From Epilithonimonas sp042695135 (lineage in GTDB: Bacteria; Bacteroidota; Bacteroidia; Flavobacteriales; Weeksellaceae), in the NCBI RefSeq assembly GCF_042695135.1, contig NZ_CP170547.1, positions 3,224,001 through 3,288,000 of the forward strand: a stretch of 64,000 bases of DNA, in the 5' to 3' direction. Made by a program: the position numbers and the translations under genes. Below, one piece after another: positions 52,188-60,179 of this stretch. Every line of letters starts with the position of its first letter. The first letter of the stretch is position 1. The notes under the pieces are model-generated. The model saw only the letters and a list, made by a program, of their open reading frames with translations. It ran no database searches and was not told the DNA's origin.

Positions 52188-52220
52188 CAAATATAAGGGA
52201 GTTTTTCTGAAACCTACAAA
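52188..52220 (-). promoter_or_regulatory. Promoter of the tRNA cluster
   Basis: Minus-strand TTTG (complement of 52217-52220), 21-base spacer, TATATTTG (complement of 52188-52195). GC-rich bases follow near the expected start. Confidence 0.65.
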
Positions 52221-52249
52221 TATTTTTAAAGTTTTTTTAAATTATTTTT

Positions 52250-52540
52250 CTAAGCCAATTCTTTTTTCTTGATTAACAGTTTCTTAGCTGTATCAACACA
52301 TTCGTCCAAACTTTCTTCAAAAGTGGCACATGTCTTTTTTACGACAATGTCATCACCCGGGACTTTCACAACAAGCTCTGTTGTTTTATTTGATTTTTCT
52401 GTAGTATTTTCAACTTTAAGGTAAACTGCCGACTCTACAATTTTGTCGTAAAAGGTCTCCAGTTTGCCTAATTTTTTTTCAATTCTTTCTTTTAATGGTT
52501 CGTGCGGTGTAACACCTGCAGTCTGAATTGTAATCTTCAT
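52250..52540 (-). CDS. Ribosome hibernation-promoting factor (HPF/RaiA family)
   Basis: A 96-residue short-form hibernation factor, which sits in the decoding channel of idle ribosomes. Features are EPLKERIEKKLGKLETFYDKI, then a central strand with VYLKVENTTEKSNKTTELVVKVPG (seen as two pieces), and the C-terminal helix DECVDTAKKLLIKKKE. No C-terminal dimerisation extension of the long form is present. It comes 50 bases after xerC in a conserved rpsU-xerC-hpf order. Confidence 0.92.
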   Translation of the reverse strand: MKITIQTAGVTPHEPLKERIEKKLGKLETFYDKIVESAVYLKVENTTEKSNKTTELVVKVPGDDIVVKKTCATFEESLDECVDTAKKLLIKKKELA

Positions 52541-52590
52541 AACATCTGTTTTAAATGGTTAAACAATAAAAAAGTAAAAATCATTCCATA

Positions 52591-53487
52591 TTATTTCTCT
52601 TTATTAGTTTTATTTTGTTCTCTCGGGTGCGAATTTCTATAAACCTCTTTCAATTTTTCAATATTTGCACTTGTGTAGACTTGTGTACTTGCCAAACTGG
52701 AATGTCCCATCAAATTCTGAACCTTTGATATCTCTGCTCCTTCATTCAGAATGTGGGTTGCAAATGTATGTCTCAAAATATGAGGGCTTCTTTTTTGTTT
52801 AGAAGTGACATTACTAAAGTACCTATTAACGACTACATAAACAAATTTTTCGCCTAGTTTTTTTCCTTTTTTATTAACGAAAAAATAATGTTGGTTTTCA
52901 GAATCTGCTGATCTGATCTCAAGATAGGTTTTGTAATCTGAAAGTAATTCGTCCGCTATCGGGATTATTCTGGCCTTATTTCCTTTTCCCACAACTAATA
53001 TTTCTTTTTTGGAAAAATCGACGTTTGTAAGCAGGAGATTGCAAAGCTCGGCTTTTCTTATTCCGGTTTGGTAAAGGGTTTCTATGATTAGTTTTTCCAG
53101 AAGCGTCATTTGCCCCTTCTCCTCGATCTCGGTTTTCATCAGATCCATTTCTTCTATTGAGAAAGGAATTCTTTTTTCTGCATAAAACTTGAGTGAATCG
53201 ATCGTTTCCATTGGCGAAACTTTTATCTCCTCCAGCCGAAGCATAAACATATAAAAACTGCGAAGCGATGATAATTTCCTGTTGATACTTCTCTTGCTAA
53301 GTCCGGAATTGCTCAGATCAACAATGAAATTTTTAACCACTTTTTTATGGATGTGAACAATATCTTCACTCTCTTCTGTTTTCAAAACAAAGGCTGAAAA
53401 ATCTGACAGATCTTTTTTGTAATTGGTAAGCGTGTGCGGAGAATATCTTTTTTCTACAGCAATATAATCCAGGAATCTTTCTATCAT
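52591..53487 (-). CDS. Tyrosine recombinase XerC/XerD
   Basis: A 298-residue site-specific recombinase, probably for chromosome dimer resolution at dif. The SAM-like N-terminal DNA-binding domain covers about 1-90. Catalytic residues are Arg144 (TGIRKAEL), Lys168 (GKGNKARI), His236 and Arg239 (HILRHTFATH), His262 (GHSSLAST) and nucleophile Tyr271 (VYT). All are present. It lies in a housekeeping cluster, not next to mobile DNA, which argues for XerC/D rather than an integrase. Confidence 0.92.
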   Translation of the reverse strand: MIERFLDYIAVEKRYSPHTLTNYKKDLSDFSAFVLKTEESEDIVHIHKKVVKNFIVDLSNSGLSKRSINRKLSSLRSFYMFMLRLEEIKVSPMETIDSLKFYAEKRIPFSIEEMDLMKTEIEEKGQMTLLEKLIIETLYQTGIRKAELCNLLLTNVDFSKKEILVVGKGNKARIIPIADELLSDYKTYLEIRSADSENQHYFFVNKKGKKLGEKFVYVVVNRYFSNVTSKQKRSPHILRHTFATHILNEGAEISKVQNLMGHSSLASTQVYTSANIEKLKEVYRNSHPREQNKTNKEK

Positions 53488-53501
53488 AAGTCTATAAATG
53501 C

Positions 53502-53539
53502 AAAATCACTTCCAAATATAGAAATTCGGAAGTGATTTT
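53502..53539 (-). terminator. Terminator after rpsU that contains the xerC -7 box
   Basis: AAAATCACTTCC pairs with GGAAGTGATTTT over a 14-base loop, T-rich on the minus strand. TATATTTG (complement of 53513-53520) lies in the loop and one stem edge, 25 bases before the xerC start. Confidence 0.7.
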
Positions 53540-53563
53540 TGTTATATTTTGCTGAAAAAGAAC

Positions 53564-53761
53564 TTAAGCTTGTTCTTCTTTGCTTAGATTTCTCTGTTTG
53601 TGAGCTGCTTTAAGTTTTGCCTGTCTCAAAGTTACAGAAGGTTTGATAAACTGTTGTCTACCTCTTAATTCTTTGACAACACGTGTTTTATCAAATTTTC
53701 TTTTATACTTTTTTAAAGCTCTGTCGATAGACTCTCCGTCTTTTACTGGAATTATTAACAT
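53564..53761 (-). CDS. rpsU: Ribosomal protein S21
   Basis: A 65-residue small-subunit protein near the anti-Shine-Dalgarno region. Motifs are IPVKDGESIDRALKKYKRKF and VVKELRGRQQFIKPSVTLR with a basic tail. In Bacteroidota the platform proteins around S21 help sequester the anti-Shine-Dalgarno sequence. First gene of the rpsU-xerC-hpf cluster. Confidence 0.96.
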   Translation of the reverse strand: MLIIPVKDGESIDRALKKYKRKFDKTRVVKELRGRQQFIKPSVTLRQAKLKAAHKQRNLSKEEQA

Positions 53762-53784
53762 ATATTACATCTCATTTTGGATTG

Positions 53785-53815
53785 CAAAAATAGGAATTAT
53801 TTATTAATTCGCAAA
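53785..53815 (-). promoter_or_regulatory. Full promoter of rpsU
   Basis: Minus-strand TTTG (complement of 53812-53815), 19-base spacer, TATTTTTG (complement of 53785-53792). ATG follows 23 bases after the box. Confidence 0.8.
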
Positions 53816-54045
53816 TTTTGGGGGAGTTATTTTAAGAAAATTAATTTGACAATTATTCTAGAAATAGTATTAAACGCAAAGTCTGCAAAGATTTTTTGAT
53901 ATTATTGAAAATATTTTTGAGGTTTGCAAAGGCGCTAACGCCCAGCAAATATTTTCAAATTTCTTGCAGAATGAGCAAATTTTTAAGATTAGAAATTTAC
54001 TTTAAGTTTGTTCTTATCTATCTTGTTGATAGGATGACAAAACCC
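53816..54045. other. Intergenic stretch left of repeat copy D
   Basis: No gene. Bases 53873-53955 match the module before copy C (AACGCAAAGTCTGCAAAGAT, then GGCGCTAACGCC, a small hairpin, and CAGCAAA). The remainder shows nothing recognisable. Confidence 0.55.
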
Positions 54046-54199
54046 CTAGCCCCGATTGACTCATTAATTTTTATTTTTTTTAAGGAATCGTCGAAACTTC
54101 GTTTTGAAGTGGAAATCCTTTTTTGCCTGGTCTGCGGGTTTTATTTAAACTGAAATCGTCGGTAAAAAAGATTGCAGCGGAAAGCGGGATTAAGCTCCT
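54046..54199 (+). repeat. Dispersed intergenic repeat, type I copy D
   Basis: CTAGCCCCGATTGACTCATT, an inserted segment with TCGTCGAAACTTCG shared with copy B, GGAAATCCTTTTTTG, a centre, AAAAAAGATTGCAGCGG, AAAGCGGGATTAAGCTCCT. Its right end is 46 bases from the pdhB stop; pdhB transcription enters it as AGGAGCTTAATCCCGC. Confidence 0.8.
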
Positions 54200-54211
54200 G
54201 AAATATTCTAT

Positions 54212-54243
54212 AAAAAAACTCCCGAATGAATCCGGGAGTTTTG
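54212..54243 (-). terminator. Terminator after pdhB
   Basis: On the minus strand AACTCCCG and CGGGAGTT form the stem, followed by seven T. Confidence 0.85.
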
Positions 54244-54245
54244 TT

Positions 54246-55229
54246 TTATGCTTTGATGTAAAGAGCGTTTTTAATCTCTTCTTTCACTTTTTCCACTTTC
54301 GGGAACCATTCTGCAAACAATGGCGCGGAATATGGCGCTGATGCATCTGGCGTTGTGATTCTCTTGATCGGCGCATCCAAATAATCGAATGCTTTCTGCT
54401 GAACCATGTAAGTGATCTCGGTTGAGATGCTTGCAAATGGCCAAGATTCTTCAAGAATCACCAATCTATTGGTTTTCTTAACGGACTCAAAAATGGTGTC
54501 GTAATCCAAAGGACGGATCGTTCTAAGGTCGATCACTTCTACAGAGATTCCTTCTTTCTCCAAATCTTCTGCAGCTTGTAAAGCTACTTTCATAATTTTG
54601 CCCCAAGAAACCAATGTTACATCTTTTCCTTCTTTCTTGATGTCTGCTTTTCCAATTGGGATGTAATATTCTTCTTCAGGAATTTCCATTTTGTCGCCAT
54701 ACATCTGCTCAGACTCCATAAAGATAACCGGATCGTTGTCCTGAATAGCTGACTTTAAAAGTCCTTTTGCATCGTAAGGATTGGAAGGAATGATCACTTT
54801 AAGACCCGGGCAGTTGGCGTACCAGCTTTCGAAAGCCTGAGAGTGAGTTGCTCCCAACTGACCTGCTGAACCTGTCGGTCCACGGAAAACGATTGGAATA
54901 TTCCATTGTCCACCTGTCATTTGGTACATTTTCGCAGCGTTGTTGATGATCTGATCAATAGCAACCAAAGAGAAATTGAAAGTCATATATTCTACGATCG
55001 GACGGTTTCCGTTCATAGCCGCTCCTACGGCTATCCCTGTAAAACCAAGTTCTGCAATTGGCGCATCGATGATTCTTTTTTCACCAAATTCGTCCAGCAT
55101 ACCTTTGGAAGCTTTATAAGCTCCGTTGTATTCTGCAACTTCTTCTCCTACAAGAAAAATGGATTCGTCTTTACGCATTTCTTCGCTCATAGCCTGAGCA
55201 ATTACTTCACGAAATGTATATTCTTTCAT
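54246..55229 (-). CDS. Pyruvate dehydrogenase E1 component, beta subunit
   Basis: A 327-residue subunit of the thiamine-diphosphate-dependent E1 (alpha2beta2 type), which decarboxylates pyruvate toward acetyl-CoA. The transketolase pyrimidine-binding half begins TFREVIAQAMSEEM and has RIIDAPIAELGFTGIAVGAA with the Glu that activates thiamine. GPTGSAGQLGATHSQAFE and the C-terminal LRTIRPLDYDTI are typical of PdhB. The E1 alpha and E2 genes are not next to it, so the complex is encoded at separate sites. A related branched-chain E1 beta cannot be fully excluded. Confidence 0.88.
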   Translation of the reverse strand: MKEYTFREVIAQAMSEEMRKDESIFLVGEEVAEYNGAYKASKGMLDEFGEKRIIDAPIAELGFTGIAVGAAMNGNRPIVEYMTFNFSLVAIDQIINNAAKMYQMTGGQWNIPIVFRGPTGSAGQLGATHSQAFESWYANCPGLKVIIPSNPYDAKGLLKSAIQDNDPVIFMESEQMYGDKMEIPEEEYYIPIGKADIKKEGKDVTLVSWGKIMKVALQAAEDLEKEGISVEVIDLRTIRPLDYDTIFESVKKTNRLVILEESWPFASISTEITYMVQQKAFDYLDAPIKRITTPDASAPYSAPLFAEWFPKVEKVKEEIKNALYIKA

Positions 55230-55307
55230 TTGATAAATTGATTATGAAAATGTTCTTTGTTAAATTTCGAAATACAAAAGTATTAATTTTTTTATTATCT
55301 GCATAAC

Positions 55308-55332
55308 AAAAAAGGCTTCCATCCGGAAGCCT
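55308..55332 (-). terminator. Terminator after the DUF2147 gene
   Basis: AGGCTTCC and GGAAGCCT pair over a 4-base loop; on the minus strand T follows. TACTTTTG (complement of 55275-55282), a possible pdhB -7 box, lies beyond it. Confidence 0.75.
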
Positions 55333-55353
55333 GTCATTTATCATAAAGATTGG

Positions 55354-55773
55354 TTAGTCAGCTTTTAGCCAAGTCTGAGTTCTGCCAATTAAAGAAATTC
55401 CCATATAACCTCTTACATTCAGCTTGTCGCCGTCTTTTGTAATGGTACATTTATAAGATTTTCCGTTTTTAGGATCTGTAATTGTTCCACCGGTAAATTC
55501 GCTGCCTTCTTTTTTCAGACCTCGAATGATTTCCATTCCAAGAAGTGCTTTGTTTTTACGGTCATCTTTACATTCTACACAAGTTGCATGTTCTGGCTTT
55601 ATAAGTAATTGGGAAATTTTTCCGTAATATTTACCATCTGCTTTTTTCCAGATTTCTACGATGGATTTTGGTTTCCCTGTTTCATCATCGATGGTTTTCC
55701 ATTTTCCTTCGATTTGAGCAAATGATAAAATGCCGATAAATGATAAGGCAAATGTTAAAAGTAATTTGTTCAT
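55354..55773 (-). CDS. Exported DUF2147 protein
   Basis: A 139-residue secreted or periplasmic protein. Signal peptide about 1-19 (ending SFAQ). The DUF2147 domain opens EGKWKTIDDETGKPKSIVEI and includes ATCVECKDD with two cysteines and the end strand VRGYMGISLIGRTQTW. The fold is a small lipocalin-like barrel; the role is unknown. It has its own terminator. Confidence 0.85.
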   Translation of the reverse strand: MNKLLLTFALSFIGILSFAQIEGKWKTIDDETGKPKSIVEIWKKADGKYYGKISQLLIKPEHATCVECKDDRKNKALLGMEIIRGLKKEGSEFTGGTITDPKNGKSYKCTITKDGDKLNVRGYMGISLIGRTQTWLKAD

Positions 55774-55937
55774 TGTCTTTTATTTTTAATTTGTTTGTTG
55801 TTTGATGAGCTTATGTTGTTAACGTTAAATTAATATTGATAAAAATATCATTTTTTTTTAAACAAACAAGTATTTTTTACTATCCAAAGCATAAATAAAG
55901 CAGATCTGCAGAAATTTCAAATATTAAACAGTCTATT

Positions 55938-57857
55938 TTAATACAGTTTTCTGTTGATCACGCGATCCATATAATCCTGATACCAGGCTTTCGTTTTTTC
56001 GATTCCGAGTTTTTGTTCAGCATTAAGATTCTTACTCAAAAGATTTTTTGACATAGCAAGGTCTGTTTTATCATAAATTGCAATGACTTCTTTTCCATTA
56101 AAAATATAAATATAATTTCCGATGATCATCTGCTCATTGATAGCATCAGAATTCACAATCATATAATCTTCTTTCTTATCTGAAACCAGACTTCTGCCCC
56201 AGCTTCTTATTCTTTCATTATAACCAATAAGATCTGTTAAAGTTGGATATATATCAATTTGTTGTGCAAATCTTTCGTCAATCCCTTTCAGATTATATTT
56301 TGGATTCGGAGAGAAAAACAATAGTGGAATCGCAAATCTGTTCATCGCCTGTTGGTATTCGGGATAATAGATTTGATTGGTATGATCTGCAGTGATAACG
56401 AAAATCGTATTTTGATACCAAGGTTGCCTGCTCGCAGTTTCGAAAAATTTCTTCAACGCATAATCTGTATATTGAATAGGAACGTGGATTTGCAATGGTC
56501 CGGATTTGAACTTACTCTGATATTTCTCCGGAACTTTGAACGGATCGTGAGACGAAGCCGAAAACAGTGTTGCCATAAAAGGTTGCTTTTTCCCAATATT
56601 CTTTGCAAAATATTGAAAAAAAGGTTCATCCCAGATTGCCCACATTCCATCAAAATCCTTATCATTATTATATTCGTTTTTACCGAAGTAATGTTTGAAA
56701 CCCAAGATATTACCAAATCCCTGAAATCCCATAGAACCATTCGGTGCGCCATGATAAAAACTGGTATCGTAGCCCAAATCATTACAAACCGAAACAATCG
56801 ACTGGATTTTCTGATTGGAATAAGGTGAACTAGTAAAAGCATCTGTCAAACTTGGGATTCCGGCAAGAACAGAGCTCATCCCGTGAATAGATTGTCTGCC
56901 GTTTGCAAAAGCATTGGTAAAAATCAGACTTTCATTAGCCAAACTGTCCAAAAATGGTGTGTAGGAAACAAAATCTTTGATCTTTGTATTCCTGTTGAAA
57001 GCTCCGGAATATTCTTTCCCGAAACTTTCCATAATGAAAATGACGACATTCGGTTTCTGTTCAAGCTTCCTTTCGTATAATTTATAAGGTTTAATTTCTT
57101 GGTTAATGAATTTCTCATCCACAAAATGAACGAGCTTAAAATTATTGGTATTAATCGTTCTGAAAAATGAGAAAACGCTATTAAGGACAAGATTTCCCTG
57201 AAGTGGATTGCTGACATGTTTATTAGCATCAACCAAATTAATCGGTCTGGTGGAATGTTTGAAATCACCACGGATTCCTCCAACTACCAAAAGCGTTGTC
57301 AAGCATAAGAACACAACAGAAGATACAAAATAAACAATCAGATTCTTCGGTTTTTCTTCCGTGATTTTAACGTTTTTATAAAGGAAAATCCACAAATAAA
57401 TGATAATAATAAAAGAAATCAGTACAAAAGGATTTTGAAATACCGCATTCAGAAAAACTTTACCAATATTATTTTCATTTTTCGCAACAGAAAATGCCGC
57501 CGAAGTCAATCTCGCCAGGCTGAATCTGTAATAAATAATATCTCCAAAATTGAAAGCATACGTTATTCCGTTTGTGATAAAATACCAACAGAAAAGGAAT
57601 TTCTGATAACTTTTCTTTGTATTAATAACAATCGGGATGATACTTAGTAAAATAAAAACGGAATTCACGTACAAAATCGCAGTCGTATCAAACGCAGTTC
57701 CGTAATACGAAAGTTTGAAATATTCTGATATCCCGTCAACTTTTATAAGATCTCTGTTGAAAAACCAAAACAGCAATCTTGCGATCTGATAAAAGAAAAA
57801 AACCAAAAAAAGTCTGTAGATCAAAGCAAAAAACTCTTGCCCTCTAAAATTCTTCAT
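55938..57857 (-). CDS. LtaS-like membrane sulfatase-fold phosphotransferase
   Basis: A 639-residue inner-membrane enzyme of the LTA synthase / OpgB family. Five membrane helices fill about 10-215. The periplasmic alkaline-phosphatase-fold domain starts near 265 with the metal-binding Glu in VVIFIMESFGKEYSG. The nucleophile region is NGRQSIHGMSSVLAGIPSL, with Ser where LtaS has Thr. Other metal ligands are Asp and His in ITADHTN. In Gram-negatives relatives transfer phosphoglycerol or phosphoethanolamine to envelope glycans or lipids. It is divergent from pssA across 49 bases, which fits a phospholipid-linked role (inference). Confidence 0.85.
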   Translation of the reverse strand: MKNFRGQEFFALIYRLFLVFFFYQIARLLFWFFNRDLIKVDGISEYFKLSYYGTAFDTTAILYVNSVFILLSIIPIVINTKKSYQKFLFCWYFITNGITYAFNFGDIIYYRFSLARLTSAAFSVAKNENNIGKVFLNAVFQNPFVLISFIIIIYLWIFLYKNVKITEEKPKNLIVYFVSSVVFLCLTTLLVVGGIRGDFKHSTRPINLVDANKHVSNPLQGNLVLNSVFSFFRTINTNNFKLVHFVDEKFINQEIKPYKLYERKLEQKPNVVIFIMESFGKEYSGAFNRNTKIKDFVSYTPFLDSLANESLIFTNAFANGRQSIHGMSSVLAGIPSLTDAFTSSPYSNQKIQSIVSVCNDLGYDTSFYHGAPNGSMGFQGFGNILGFKHYFGKNEYNNDKDFDGMWAIWDEPFFQYFAKNIGKKQPFMATLFSASSHDPFKVPEKYQSKFKSGPLQIHVPIQYTDYALKKFFETASRQPWYQNTIFVITADHTNQIYYPEYQQAMNRFAIPLLFFSPNPKYNLKGIDERFAQQIDIYPTLTDLIGYNERIRSWGRSLVSDKKEDYMIVNSDAINEQMIIGNYIYIFNGKEVIAIYDKTDLAMSKNLLSKNLNAEQKLGIEKTKAWYQDYMDRVINRKLY

Positions 57858-57861
57858 TTTG

Positions 57862-57869
57862 CAAAATTA
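57862..57869 (-). promoter_or_regulatory. -7 box TAATTTTG, 4 bases before the LtaS-like ATG
   Basis: Complement of CAAAATTA. ATG begins at 57857. Implies a leaderless or near-leaderless mRNA. Confidence 0.55.
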
Positions 57870-57894
57870 AACTTTTCCTTGTATTTGTTTTTCT

Positions 57895-57902
57895 TATTTT
57901 TG
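57895..57902 (+). promoter_or_regulatory. -7 box TATTTTTG, 4 bases before the pssA ATG
   Basis: ATG begins at 57907. Same 4-base geometry as the divergent partner. Confidence 0.55.
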
Positions 57903-57906
57903 TGAT

Positions 57907-58656
57907 ATGAATTTCATTAAAAACAACCTTGCCAACGCATTTACTTTAGGGAATCTTTTCTCGGGTTGTGTTGGGATTGTTCATCTCATTTCCGGCGATT
58001 ATCAAACCACGGCGATTTGCATTATTATCTCATTGGTTCTCGATTTTTTCGATGGATTTATTGCAAGAGCTATGAATTCCAGCAGTAATTTGGGTGGACA
58101 ATTGGACTCTTTGGCAGATATGGTGAGTTTCGGATTTTTGCCTGGCGTTGCGATGATGAAAATGCTGGAACCATTTGGCAATAATTTATTTGGTATCGAG
58201 CTGCCTTTAGAAATTAAATATTTTGGATTTCTCATCACACTTTTCTCTTGTCTCAGATTAGCAATTTTCAATTTGGATGATGACCAGAAATACTATTTTA
58301 AAGGACTTAATACACCGAGCAATACGATTTTGATTTTTGGAATTTATTATCTAACGCAAGTTCCGTTACCCGAAAATTTAGAATTTTTATTTGGTGAGAA
58401 TTTGACTAATATTCATTTTTTTCCTTCACTTCTATTTTTAATTTTAATAACCATATTAAGTTCTTGGCTTTTAATTTCTCCAATCAAAATGATTGCGATG
58501 AAATTCAAATCTAAAAAACTGGAAGATAATTATCCAAAACTGGCTTTGTTAATTGGCGGAATTTTGATTTTATTAATATTCAAAACAGTCGGAATTCCAT
58601 TAATTATCATCTATTACATATTGATTTCATTAATATTCCAGAAACAACTTAAATAG
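57907..58656 (+). CDS. pssA: CDP-diacylglycerol--serine O-phosphatidyltransferase
   Basis: A 249-residue inner-membrane enzyme that makes phosphatidylserine (EC 2.7.8.8), the precursor of phosphatidylethanolamine. The CDP-alcohol phosphatidyltransferase motif is complete: Asp46, Asp49-Gly50, Ala53-Arg54, Gly64, Asp67 and Asp71 in LDFFDGFIARA and GGQLDSLAD. About eight membrane helices. The opening NLANAFTLGNLFSGCVGIV is typical of the PssA subgroup. The gene stands alone but is divergent from the LtaS-like enzyme. Confidence 0.92.
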   Translation: MNFIKNNLANAFTLGNLFSGCVGIVHLISGDYQTTAICIIISLVLDFFDGFIARAMNSSSNLGGQLDSLADMVSFGFLPGVAMMKMLEPFGNNLFGIELPLEIKYFGFLITLFSCLRLAIFNLDDDQKYYFKGLNTPSNTILIFGIYYLTQVPLPENLEFLFGENLTNIHFFPSLLFLILITILSSWLLISPIKMIAMKFKSKKLEDNYPKLALLIGGILILLIFKTVGIPLIIIYYILISLIFQKQLK

Positions 58657-58722
58657 AGATTAGATTTTAGAAGTTAGAAATTAGAATAATCACTCTCAAT
58701 AATCATTCATCAACTATAAATA

Positions 58723-59487
58723 ATGAACTTAAAACTATATAAACCACTTTGCGTTTTTGATCTGGAAACCACCGGAACTAATGTTGGCAAGGACAGAATC
58801 GTAGAAATCTGCATCCTGAAAGTAAACCCGGACGCTTCCCGCGAAAGCAAAACATGGATCGTAAACCCGGAAATGCCAATTCCTAAAGAATCCTCTGCTA
58901 TCCACGGAATCTATGACAAAGACGTTGCAGATGCACCAATTTTCAAAGAGATTGCACCAAAAATTATGGAGATGATTTCCGGAGCAGATTTGGGAGGTTT
59001 CAATTCCAACCGTTTTGACGTACCGCTTCTTGCGGAAGAACTGTTGCGGGCAGGTTTTGATTTTGATCTGAGTAAATTCAAACTCGTAGATGCCCAAACA
59101 ATTTATCACAAGATGGAACCAAGAAACCTTTCTGCAGCTTATAATTTCTATTGCCAGAAAACTTTGGAAAACGCCCATTCTGCAGAAGCTGATGTTTTGG
59201 CAACTTTTGAAGTTCTGGACGCACAGGTTGGACATTATGAGGAACTTCCGAATGAAATTGCCGGCTTGAGTGATTTTTCTTTTCACAGCAAATTTGCAGA
59301 TCTGGCCGGTATGATTCATTTCAATGAAAAGGATCAGGAAATATTTGCTTTCGGGAAATATAAAGGCCAGGTTGTAAAAGAAGTTTTCCAAAAAGATATT
59401 GGTTATTATGGCTGGCTTCAGGCTGCTGACTTTCCGCTTTACACAAAGAAAATTTTCACAAAAATCCAGCTGAAATCCAAGTTTTAA
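58723..59487 (+). CDS. DnaQ-like 3'-5' exonuclease with C-terminal DUF3820-like domain
   Basis: A 254-residue DEDD-type exonuclease. Exo I is VFDLETTGT with Asp13 and Glu15, Exo II is LGGFNSNRFDVPLL, and Exo III is NAHSAEADVLATFEVLD with the catalytic His and Asp. From about 200 on it has a second small domain, FGKYKGQVVKEVFQKDIGYYGWL, that resembles DUF3820. Proofreading-like or DNA/RNA repair role. The FAH-family gene begins 15 bases after its stop, so they form an operon. Confidence 0.88.
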   Translation: MNLKLYKPLCVFDLETTGTNVGKDRIVEICILKVNPDASRESKTWIVNPEMPIPKESSAIHGIYDKDVADAPIFKEIAPKIMEMISGADLGGFNSNRFDVPLLAEELLRAGFDFDLSKFKLVDAQTIYHKMEPRNLSAAYNFYCQKTLENAHSAEADVLATFEVLDAQVGHYEELPNEIAGLSDFSFHSKFADLAGMIHFNEKDQEIFAFGKYKGQVVKEVFQKDIGYYGWLQAADFPLYTKKIFTKIQLKSKF

Positions 59488-59502
59488 ATTAAATTCAACC
59501 AA

Positions 59503-60111
59503 ATGAAAATAATCTGCGTAGGAAGAAATTACGGTGAGCACGCCAAAGAATTGGGAAATGAAATACCCGAAGATCCTGTGATTTTTATGAAACCTGATAC
59601 AGCAATCCTGAAAAAAGGTTCGGATTTTTATATCCCGGAATTTTCCGATGACATCCATTATGAATTGGAAGTTGTTTTGAAGATTTCTAAAGGCGGAAAA
59701 TACATCCAGAAAGAAAATGCCGGAAAACATTATGAAGAAATTGGTCTTGGGTTGGATTTTACAGCAAGGGATCTGCAGACCAAACTAAAAGACAAAGGTC
59801 TTCCTTGGGAATTGGCGAAAGGTTTTGATGGTTCGGCGGTTGTTTCGGATTTTGTTTCTAAAGAGAATTATGATTTGAAGAATCTCAATTTTTCACTTAT
59901 TAAAAATAATGAAAAAGTACAGGATGGAAACACCAAAGAAATGATTTTCAGCCCTGATGACATTATTGCATTTGCTTCGCAATATTTCACACTAAGAGTT
60001 GGAGACTTGATTTTCACCGGAACGCCAAAAGGTGTTGGAAAAGTTTCTGAAGATGATATTTTGGAAGCCTATCTGGAAGAGAAAAAACTATTCTCACTGA
60101 AGATTCAGTAG
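59503..60111 (+). CDS. Fumarylacetoacetate hydrolase family protein
   Basis: A 202-residue FAH-fold enzyme of the short YcgM/FAHD1 type. The metal ligands are the glutamates in HYELEVVL and the Asp in GLDFTARDLQ. The lid residues ELAKGFDGSAV and the signature FTGTPKGVG are present. FAHD1 relatives hydrolyse acylpyruvates or decarboxylate oxaloacetate; the actual substrate is unknown. Cotranscribed with the exonuclease gene. Confidence 0.87.
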   Translation: MKIICVGRNYGEHAKELGNEIPEDPVIFMKPDTAILKKGSDFYIPEFSDDIHYELEVVLKISKGGKYIQKENAGKHYEEIGLGLDFTARDLQTKLKDKGLPWELAKGFDGSAVVSDFVSKENYDLKNLNFSLIKNNEKVQDGNTKEMIFSPDDIIAFASQYFTLRVGDLIFTGTPKGVGKVSEDDILEAYLEEKKLFSLKIQ

Positions 60112-60179
60112 ACAATAATCATTTTCTGAATTCCAGTAATGGCTAAATTTTTGCTCTCATTTAATTATAAACTTTGATT

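Noticed and set aside
52591..53487. Tyrosine recombinase considered as an integrase of a mobile element
   Set aside because: It lies between rpsU and hpf in a housekeeping cluster, with XerC/D length and motifs and no attachment-site repeats at the nearby tRNAs.
58735..59730. 331-codon minus-strand frame
   Set aside because: Shadow of the exonuclease and FAH genes on the other strand, which have clear catalytic motifs; its Phe/Cys-rich sequence is typical of antisense frames.
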